Of a stretch of 11,264 nt of DNA, positions 5,824 to 11,264 are shown piece by piece. The notes beneath the pieces are model-generated. The model saw nothing but the letters and a program-made list of their open reading frames with translations, was not told the origin of the DNA and did no database searches. Each line of letters begins with the position of its first letter. Position 1 is the first letter of the stretch. Source of the stretch: Nitriliruptoraceae bacterium (lineage in GTDB: Bacteria; Actinomycetota; Nitriliruptoria; Nitriliruptorales; Nitriliruptoraceae). The position numbers were made by a program, and so were the translations under genes. The stretch lies in NCBI GenBank assembly GCA_007134165.1, contig SLLJ01000092.1, forward strand, positions 1 through 11,264, read 5' to 3'.

Positions 5824-7994
5824 GCATCCTGCACGACCCCGACCGGGCCCGACAGCTGGGCTTCGCGCTGGCAGCAACCTCGGTCGTCGCCGTGGTCGTC
5901 GGCGTGGCGCTGTTCGTCGCCGCCGGCGGCATCCTCGCCGACTCGTGGCTGCCGCAGAACGCCTCCGCGGGGCTGGCGCTGGCCATCGCCTTCGCGGCGA
6001 TGTTGCGCCAGCAGCCCAACAACGCGGCGGTGTGGGTGCTCGGGTGGGCGGCGGTCATCCTGTCCCTCGGCCAGGCACTGCTGATCGGCGTGAACGAGTG
6101 GGCGCTGGCCGACCTGGTGACCGAGGGCATCGCCGGGAGCCGGGCCGAGCTGACCTACGGCATGCTGCCCACCTGGCTCGCCTGGTCCCTGACCCTGCGC
6201 GACCTCATCTGGGTGCCGGGCTGGGTGTCGCTCATGACGCTCGCGCTGCTGCTCTTCCCGGACGGGCGGCTGCCCTCACCACGGTGGCGCCTGGCGGTCG
6301 GTGCCGCCCTGGTCGGGACGGTCGGCAACGTCGTGGTGCTGCTGATCGCCCTGCGACCCTCCGCTCGCTCGGCCCTGCCCCTGGAATCCTACCCCTTCAC
6401 CCCGGCGCTCGAGGTCGCGGACCTCGCGACGTTCGCCGTGCTGCTCGGGGCGATCGTGGCCTCCGTAGCGTCGCTGGTGGTGCGCTACCGGGCAGCCTCC
6501 GGCGACGCCCGTCGACAGATCCGCTGGATCGCGGTGGGCGGCGGCATGGTCGCGCTGGCACACCTGCTGTGGCTGGTCGCGCTGGTCGACGCCGAGCTGG
6601 CCGAGCGCCTGGTCTGGCTGGGCGTGCTGGCCTCGGTCCCCGCGCTGGCGGCGTCGTACGCCGTGGCGATCCTGCGCTACCGCCTGTACGACATCGACGT
6701 GGTGATCTCCCGGTCGCTGGTCGTGGCCGCCCTGGCCGGGTTCATCGCCGCCGTGTACGTCGCGGTGGTGGTCGTCATCGGCCGGCTGGTCGGGATCGGC
6801 GGCGCCGACGAGGCCTCGCTGGGCCTGAAGGTGGCGGCCACCGCGATCGTGGCGGTGGCCTTCCAGCCGCTGCGGCGCCGGCTGCGCCGCTGGGCCGACC
6901 GGCTGGTCTACGGCCAGCGGGCGACCCCCTACGAGGTGCTCGCCGGCTTCTCCCGGCAGGCGGCCGGTGCCGGCGACCCCACCAACCTACAGCGCATCGC
7001 CGAGGTGCTGGCGGCGGGGACCGGCGCCGAGCCCGCCACCATCTGGCTGCGGGTCGGCGACCAGCTGCGCCCGGTCGCGTCCAGCGACGCCACCAGCGAC
7101 CCCACCACCGACGCGACGCCGACCCCGGTCGCCGTGCACCACGAGGACCTGCCCGAGCTGCCCGGCTCGCTGGTCGTGGACGTGCGCCACGACCGCGAGC
7201 TGCTCGGCGCGCTCACCCTGACCAAGCCCCGCGCCGAGCCGCCGACGCGTCAGGACGAGGAGCTGACCGCGCGCCTTGCCCGCGGCTTGGCCCTGATGCT
7301 GCGAAACGCCCGGCTGACCGCCGAGCTGCGCGACCATCTGCGCGCGCTCGAGGCCTCCCGGGCGCGGCTGGTGCACGCCCAGGACGAGGCCCGACGCGCG
7401 ATCCAGAGCCAGCTGGGCAGCGGCGCCCAGCAGCACCTCGACCAGCTCAGCAGGCACCTGGCCGATGCACGCAGGCACACCGCCGCCGCCGGCGCGCAGC
7501 GCACCACCGCCCTGCTCGACCAGCTCGAGCACGACGCCAACGACGCGGTGAACACCCTGGACAGCCTGGCCCGCGGCATCTACCCCCCGCTGCTCGAAGC
7601 CCACGGGCTACTCACCGCACTCACCGCGCAGACCACCCGGTCGGCCCTGCCCACCACCGTGCACGCCCCCGGTCTGCCCCGATACCCCCCGGACGTCGAG
7701 GCAGCGGTCTACTTCAGCATCCTCGAGGCGCTGCAGAACGCCAGCAGGTACGCCCAGGCCACCTCCGTGCACGTGCGGGTCGAGCAGCGTGACGACCATC
7801 TGCATTTCGAGGTCAGCGACGACGGCATCGGCTTCGATCCCTCCCACACCAGCCACGGCTCCGGGCTGACCGGGATCGCCGCCCGCCTCGACACCCTCGA
7901 CGGCTACTTCAGCGTGCGCGCACGGCCCGGCAGCGGCACCCACCTCACCGGCCGCATCCCCCTCCCCGCCCTCGCCACGAAGGTCCCGGCATGA
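5820..7994 (+). CDS. Membrane histidine kinase lacking the phosphoacceptor histidine
   Basis: This 724-residue protein is a NarL-partner-type kinase. The N-terminal 350 residues hold about eight to ten membrane helices ending in the family signature RYRLYDIDVVISRSL (286-300). A cytoplasmic ATPYEVL segment (368-374) and a GAF-like region (about 375-495) follow, with a Thr/Asp-rich loop (421-437). A coiled coil (500-530) leads into the dimerisation helix. Here the usual RDLHDGAQQ reads SQLGSGAQQ (530-538), so the phosphoacceptor position is Gly533 and the next Asp is Ser534. The ATPase domain (625-715) looks intact: N640 in EALQN, DDGIGFD (667-673) and GSGLTGIAARL (680-690). It can therefore probably bind ATP but not autophosphorylate. 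The start overlaps the cyclase stop and the stop overlaps the next kinase start, both as ATGA. It is clearly a paralogue of that kinase. Confidence 0.9.
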   Translation: MSILHDPDRARQLGFALAATSVVAVVVGVALFVAAGGILADSWLPQNASAGLALAIAFAAMLRQQPNNAAVWVLGWAAVILSLGQALLIGVNEWALADLVTEGIAGSRAELTYGMLPTWLAWSLTLRDLIWVPGWVSLMTLALLLFPDGRLPSPRWRLAVGAALVGTVGNVVVLLIALRPSARSALPLESYPFTPALEVADLATFAVLLGAIVASVASLVVRYRAASGDARRQIRWIAVGGGMVALAHLLWLVALVDAELAERLVWLGVLASVPALAASYAVAILRYRLYDIDVVISRSLVVAALAGFIAAVYVAVVVVIGRLVGIGGADEASLGLKVAATAIVAVAFQPLRRRLRRWADRLVYGQRATPYEVLAGFSRQAAGAGDPTNLQRIAEVLAAGTGAEPATIWLRVGDQLRPVASSDATSDPTTDATPTPVAVHHEDLPELPGSLVVDVRHDRELLGALTLTKPRAEPPTRQDEELTARLARGLALMLRNARLTAELRDHLRALEASRARLVHAQDEARRAIQSQLGSGAQQHLDQLSRHLADARRHTAAAGAQRTTALLDQLEHDANDAVNTLDSLARGIYPPLLEAHGLLTALTAQTTRSALPTTVHAPGLPRYPPDVEAAVYFSILEALQNASRYAQATSVHVRVEQRDDHLHFEVSDDGIGFDPSHTSHGSGLTGIAARLDTLDGYFSVRARPGSGTHLTGRIPLPALATKVPA

Positions 7995-10168
7995 ACGCCG
8001 AGCAGTCCGACACGCAGCCGTCGTGGCTCGCCGCCCACCGGCGGTGGCTCGCCGCCCACCGCCGACCGGTGATCGGGGGAGCGCTCGCGATCTGGACGGC
8101 CGGGATGGTCGCGTTCTTCACCCTGGTCATCGACTACGACCTCGACTTCTTCGGGCCGGTCGGTGGGCCGTGGGTCCTCGGCTTCGGCTCGTTCGCGATC
8201 ACCGGGGCGGTGATCGAGGCCAAGCGACCCGGCCACGTGCTGGCGCTGCTCTTCCTGATCCTCGGCGTCACCACGCCGGTGGCCAACACCCTCCTCGCCG
8301 TCGCACTCGGGCCCCTCGCCGAGCATCCGATGTCGGTGCGCACCCTGGTGGTCGCGCTGAGCCTGACGGCGTCGACCATGCTGCTCCCGCTGTTGCCGCT
8401 GACGATGGTGCTGTTCCCCGACGGTCGGCTCCCGTCTCGGCGCTGGCGCTGGGTGCCGTGGCTGGTCGGTGGTGCCTGCCTCCTGGGTGGCACGGCTGCG
8501 TTCGCCGGGGGCGCGTGGGGCGGCGACCCCGATCAGACGCTGCTCGGCCCTCCCCTCGGCGGAGACCTGCTGTGGCTCGCCGACGTGGTCTCTCCGCTGT
8601 TCTTCGCCCTGATCCCGGCGCTGTTCGGCAGCGGCGCCATCGCGGTGGTGCTTCGCTTCCGCCGGGGGGATGCGGTCACCCGCCAGCAGGTGAAGTGGCT
8701 GGCGCTGGCCGCGCTCGTGCTCGCGCTGATCATCGTCTGGCTGTTCATCTCGTTGGGCGGGGCGACCTCGCCCGGTTCGGCCTCGGAGATCGTGGTGGCC
8801 GCAGGCATCGCGTTCGTGCCGGTCGGCGTCGCCATCGCGATCGTGCGCCACGGGCTGTACGACATCGATGTGGTGCTCAGCCGCACGATCGTGTTCGTGA
8901 CCCTGGCGGCGTTCATCACGGCGGTGTACGCGCTCACGGTGGTGGGCATCGGCACGCTGATCGGGGATCCGACCAACCCGGCGCTGACCATCGGCACGAC
9001 CGCGCTGGTTGCGCTGGTGTTCGAGCCGGTGCGTGCCCGGGTGCAGCACGTGGCCAACCGGGCGGTCTACGGCCGGCGGGCCACGCCCTACGAGGTCCTG
9101 ACCTCCCTCGTCGACGACCTGCTGACCGGCGCGAGCGTCGGCGACCAACTCAGCGGGTTGGCGACGCTGCTCGCCGACGGCACGGGCGCGCGACACGCCA
9201 CGATCTGGGTGCAAGTCGATGGGACCCTGCGCGCCGCGGCCTGTGCACCTGCGCACGCACCAGCCACGCACACGGAGGCCACCCTCGGCGCTGACGGTCA
9301 GGTCCACGTGCCGCAGGCCACGCACGTGGAGCCGGTCCGGCTCGACGGCGGCCTGCTCGGTGCGCTGAGCTTCGAGCGCAGGCGGGACGACCCGGTCACC
9401 CCCCACGACCGTACCCTGTTGTCCCAGATGGCAGGCCAGGCAGCGCTGGTGCTTGGCAACGCCCAACTGCGCGAACGGCTGCGCAACCGCGTCGAGGAAC
9501 TGCGTGCCTCACGGCAGCGGCTCGTCGCTGCGCAGGACGAAGCCCGGCGCAAGCTCGAACGCGACCTGCACGACGGCGCCCAGCAGCAGCTCGTCGCGCT
9601 GAAGGTCAAGCTCGGCCTCGCCCGCAGCATCGCGGCCAAGGAGGAGGCCGGCGAGGAGGCCACCGAGCTCATCGCGGAGCTGTCGGCCACGACCGACCTC
9701 GCCGTGGACGCCCTGCGGACGCTGGCACGGGGCATCTACCCGCCGCTGCTCGAGTCCGAGGGGCTCGAGCGCGCACTGATCACCCATGCGCACCGCTCCC
9801 CGATCCCGGTCGACGTGTACGCCGGGGGGCTCGGCCGCTACGACCGGCAGGTGGAGGCCACCGTCTACTTCTGTGTCCTCGAGGCCCTGCGCAACGCGGT
9901 CGCGCACGCACAGGCAACGCGCCTGATGGTCCGACTCGACGACCGCGACGCTTGGCTGCACTTCGAGGTGGACGACAACGGCCGGGGGTTCGACCCGGCC
10001 GAGGTCGTGCACGTGCTCGGATGGACGAACATGGCCGACCGCATCGACGCGCTCGGTGGTCGGCTGTCGATCGACGCCCGCGCCGAGGGTGGAACGCGGG
10101 TGGCCGGGTCGCTGCCCGTGGGAGCACCAGCGCACGACGAGCACCCCGGCGTGCTGGCCACGGCCTGA
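7991..10168 (+). CDS. Membrane sensor histidine kinase, intact HisKA_3/HATPase_c
   Basis: This 725-residue sensor kinase has the same layout as the preceding protein: membrane helices to about residue 345, RHGLYDIDVVLSRTIV (286-301), ATPYEVL (364-370), a GAF-like segment (375-495) with an Ala/His/Pro-rich loop (416-430), a coiled coil, a dimerisation domain and an ATPase. His527 in ERDLHDGAQQQL is the phosphoacceptor, followed by LARGIYPPLL (578-587). The ATPase has N635 (EALRN), DDNGRGFD (661-668) and the lid GWTNMADRIDALGG (677-690). All residues needed for autophosphorylation are present. The ATGA overlap couples it to the upstream kinase, so it probably phosphorylates the REC-cyclase of the same operon, perhaps as a heterodimer with the histidine-less paralogue. 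The signal is unknown; a lipid, membrane state or small ligand sensed within the membrane helices is possible. The stop lies in the first unit of an 11-bp repeat. Confidence 0.94.
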   Translation: MNAEQSDTQPSWLAAHRRWLAAHRRPVIGGALAIWTAGMVAFFTLVIDYDLDFFGPVGGPWVLGFGSFAITGAVIEAKRPGHVLALLFLILGVTTPVANTLLAVALGPLAEHPMSVRTLVVALSLTASTMLLPLLPLTMVLFPDGRLPSRRWRWVPWLVGGACLLGGTAAFAGGAWGGDPDQTLLGPPLGGDLLWLADVVSPLFFALIPALFGSGAIAVVLRFRRGDAVTRQQVKWLALAALVLALIIVWLFISLGGATSPGSASEIVVAAGIAFVPVGVAIAIVRHGLYDIDVVLSRTIVFVTLAAFITAVYALTVVGIGTLIGDPTNPALTIGTTALVALVFEPVRARVQHVANRAVYGRRATPYEVLTSLVDDLLTGASVGDQLSGLATLLADGTGARHATIWVQVDGTLRAAACAPAHAPATHTEATLGADGQVHVPQATHVEPVRLDGGLLGALSFERRRDDPVTPHDRTLLSQMAGQAALVLGNAQLRERLRNRVEELRASRQRLVAAQDEARRKLERDLHDGAQQQLVALKVKLGLARSIAAKEEAGEEATELIAELSATTDLAVDALRTLARGIYPPLLESEGLERALITHAHRSPIPVDVYAGGLGRYDRQVEATVYFCVLEALRNAVAHAQATRLMVRLDDRDAWLHFEVDDNGRGFDPAEVVHVLGWTNMADRIDALGGRLSIDARAEGGTRVAGSLPVGAPAHDEHPGVLATA
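8024..8065 (+). repeat. In-frame 21-bp direct duplication in the kinase N-terminus
   Basis: Two adjacent 21-base units, differing only at bases 18 and 21, encode WLAAHRR twice (residues 12-25) just before the first membrane helix. The near identity at DNA level points to a recent tandem duplication. The result is a doubled basic/aromatic patch on the cytoplasmic face. Confidence 0.8.
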
Positions 10169-10222
10169 CCAGGGCCTGAACAGGGCCTGACCAGGGCCTG
10201 ACCAGGGCCTGACCAGGGCCTG
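10162..10222. repeat. 11-bp tandem repeat between convergent genes
   Basis: GGCCTGACCAG is repeated five times with period 11 (starts at 10162, 10173, 10184, 10195 and 10206; the second unit has one change, GGCCTGAACAG), followed by a partial GGCCTG at 10217. The first unit contains the stop codon of the intact kinase (10166-10168). Each unit boundary makes CAGGGCCTG, an interrupted palindrome. The array fills nearly all of the space between the two convergent genes. Confidence 0.9.
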
Positions 10223-10241
10223 TCGGCTGGGCGGTCAGGCC
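10206..10241. terminator. Candidate bidirectional terminator hairpin
   Basis: GGCCTGACC (10206-10214, the last full repeat unit) is perfectly inverted as GGTCAGGCC (10233-10241), which also contains the stop codon of the convergent response regulator. A shorter alternative pairs GGCCTG (10217-10222) with CAGGCC (10236-10241). The 18-base loop and lack of a T run make it a weak intrinsic terminator, but its place between two convergent genes fits. Confidence 0.4.
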
Positions 10242-10609
10242 GACCCGACCAGCAGCGAGTCGGGGCCGAAGTCGTCCTTGGAGACGAACGCGACCGCCCC
10301 GGCGGCGCTCGCGGCGGCCTCGTACTCGCTGCGGGAGTAGGTCGACAGGACCAGGATCCGCGCGGACGAACCCGACGCGACGATCCGCCGGGTCGCCTCC
10401 AGTCCGTCGATGCCGGGCAGGTTGACGTCCATCAGCACCAGGTCGGGCTCGAGCGCAGCAGCCAGGCCCACGGCGTCCTCGCCGGTCTCGGCCTCGCCGA
10501 CCACCTCGAAGCCGTCGGACAGGTCAACCACGAGCCGCGCGGCGGAGCGGAACGCGGCCTGGTCATCGACGATGAGTACGCGTCGGGCGGAGTCGGTCAT
10601 GGTCATCAT
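10235..10609 (-). CDS. Stand-alone receiver-domain response regulator
   Basis: This 124-residue protein is a complete receiver domain and nothing more. It has the acidic pair Asp15/Asp16 (VLIVDDQ), phosphoacceptor Asp61 (LVLMDVNLPGIDG), Ser89-Thr90 (ILVLSTYS) and Lys111 (VAFVSKDDF). It ends at the last helix (DSLLVGSA) without a DNA-binding or enzyme domain, although its closest look is to NarL/FixJ receivers. It could pass or absorb phosphate. ATG at 10609 starts MMTMTDSARRV; the methionines at 10606 and 10600 are equally possible, and no strong ribosome site precedes any of them. It converges on the kinase operon across the 11-bp repeats, so the intact kinase is its likely donor. Confidence 0.85.
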   Translation of the reverse strand: MMTMTDSARRVLIVDDQAAFRSAARLVVDLSDGFEVVGEAETGEDAVGLAAALEPDLVLMDVNLPGIDGLEATRRIVASGSSARILVLSTYSRSEYEAAASAAGAVAFVSKDDFGPDSLLVGSA

Positions 10610-10632
10610 GCCCGTATGGTGCCTGCGCTCGG

Positions 10633-10693
10633 CCCCGCCAGCGAACCGGCAATCCCCCCAACCGTGGTGCGGCCAGCACCACCTCTGGCGGGG
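10633..10693. promoter_or_regulatory. Nested inverted repeats upstream of the response regulator
   Basis: The outer arms CCCCGCCAG (10633-10641) and CTGGCGGGG (10685-10693) are a perfect 9-bp match. Between them, GTGGTGC (10664-10670) and GCACCAC (10676-10682) form a perfect 7-bp hairpin with loop GGCCA. The element begins 24 bases upstream of the minus-strand start codon. It could be a structured leader RNA or paired operator sites. Apart from these repeats and the hairpin at 10811-10830, the stretch 10610-10856 shows no gene. Confidence 0.5.
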
Positions 10694-10810
10694 TCCCACC
10701 GATCGAGATCGCCGGCCGTGCGTCGCAACGACCGGTGGCTCGTGGACCCGCCGACCGCCAGCACCGCGTCCTGCCGCGCTACCGCGCGCCCAAGCCCCGC
10801 AGACCGACCT

Positions 10811-10830
10811 CGGAGGCGTAGGTTCCTCCG
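10811..10830 (-). terminator. Small hairpin after the PIN remnant
   Basis: CGGAGG (10811-10816) and CCTCCG (10825-10830) form a perfect 6-bp inverted repeat with an 8-base loop, 27 bases beyond the stop of the minus-strand PIN remnant. No T run follows, so termination is a guess from position only. Confidence 0.3.
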
Positions 10831-10856
10831 GAGCCGATCGCCAGCCGTGCCGCCGG

Positions 10857-11012
10857 TCAGAGCCCAGCCGGCGCCACCGACACGCCGGCCTCGAGGGCTG
10901 CGGCGGACTGGCGATGGTCCCAGCTGGCCGCCACCACCCCGGCGCCACGGTCGGCGACCTCGAGCGCCGTGGCCAGACGCACCGCATCGGCACCACACAA
11001 CCGCAAGGCGCA
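10857..11012 (-). pseudogene. Remnant of a PIN-domain (VapC-like) ribonuclease, C-terminal part
   Basis: The reverse strand encodes GADAVRLATALEVADRGAGV, then VAASWDHRQSAAALEAG and VSVAPAGL before a stop. This is the usual C-terminal third of PIN-domain toxins: an Asp-Ala-x-x-Leu-Ala-x-Ala helix, the xxxTWDxR strand and turn, and a final VAP. The N-terminal two thirds, with the first catalytic Asp and central Glu, are missing in this frame. In another frame VGVVVLDWTGTVGVLG (from about 11061) faintly recalls the first PIN strand, so an internal deletion plus frameshift is possible. No antitoxin gene is visible upstream. The remnant should have no nuclease activity. Confidence 0.5.
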
Positions 11013-11264
11013 GCCCCAAGACCCCGACCGTGCCCGTCCAGTCGAGGACGACAACACCAACGTGCGCCGGTCGTGGCTGTCCGGCTGGGCACGCCAGGTC
11101 GCTGGGCGGGCCGGAGCAGGTGCGGTGGCAGCGGTGGCTGCGGCGTGCGCGCTGCGCTGCTGTCCGTGCGCTGAATGTGCCGGACAGCGGTCGGCGTGGC
11201 CGGTCGCTGGATGTGGCGTACGCAAGCGGTCATGGGTGACCGGGTGGGTACGCCGCATGGTCCA
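11013..11264. other. Right-end stretch without a recognisable gene
   Basis: No reading frame here resembles a protein family I know, and the open frames have the Arg/Pro/Ala bias of non-coding high-GC DNA. On the minus strand there is one imperfect 18-base repeat with a spacing of 36 bases (starts at 11221 and 11185, 14 of 18 bases equal). The right edge may cut a neighbouring gene's control region. Confidence 0.4.

Noticed and set aside
4459..5877. A 472-codon minus-strand open frame opposite the cyclase
   Set aside because: It is the mirror of a gene with full catalytic motifs. Its own translation has no domain and is typical low-complexity shadow sequence.
7081..7135. Thr/Asp-rich low-complexity segment in the first kinase as a possible phase-variable repeat
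   Set aside because: The DNA is not a clean tandem repeat, and the paralogue has a different low-complexity loop at the same place, so it is a tolerant GAF surface loop.
7904..9466. A 520-codon minus-strand open frame opposite the two kinases
   Set aside because: Composition is His/Arg/Gln/Gly-rich without domains, and it overlaps conserved kinase coding sequence throughout.
10162..10222. CRISPR array or origin iterons
   Set aside because: The units are 11 bases with no spacers, and no cas or replication gene is nearby, so it is a simple tandem repeat.
10616..11239. A 207-codon plus-strand open frame near the right end
   Set aside because: Almost pure Arg/Pro/Ala/Ser composition with no motif. 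It overlaps the PIN remnant and the nested inverted repeats.

Overview
The window is very GC-rich, densely coding DNA. It carries several protein families typical of Actinomycetota: long multi-pass histidine kinases with the YDIDVV and ATPYEVL signatures, a REC-cyclase protein, and a two-domain cyclic-nucleotide-binding protein. I would place it in a high-GC actinobacterium and cannot go below phylum level from sequence alone.

Left part (1-2869). Two minus-strand membrane genes form the start of an operon that runs off the left edge. They are a 97-residue NuoK/MrpC-like subunit and a proton-conducting MrpD/NuoN-like subunit. A likely promoter, a perfect dyad over its -35 box and a perfect 10-bp leader hairpin precede them. 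Upstream, on the same strand, lies a small winged-helix regulator. A GNAT acetyltransferase is divergent from that regulator.

Central part (2870-10168), the most interesting. A minus-strand protein with an unknown N-terminal domain and a C-terminal cyclic-nucleotide-binding domain is divergent from a three-gene plus-strand operon. The operon encodes (i) a response regulator whose REC and LuxR-like regions are fused to a class III nucleotide cyclase, (ii) a membrane histidine kinase that has lost its phosphoacceptor histidine but kept its ATPase domain, and (iii) a paralogous kinase with an intact histidine. Both junctions are 4-base ATGA overlaps, so the three proteins are probably made together. 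A three-copy, 16-bp-period repeat sits in the shared divergent control region. I infer a phosphorelay-controlled cyclic-nucleotide circuit: the kinase pair senses a signal, the REC-cyclase makes the nucleotide, and the CNB protein reads it.

Right part (10162-11264). An 11-bp tandem repeat starts at the stop codon of the last kinase and separates it from a convergent, stand-alone REC protein, which may compete for the same phosphate. Beyond are nested inverted repeats upstream of the REC gene and a broken remnant of a PIN-domain (VapC-like) protein. Nothing else is recognisable to the right edge.
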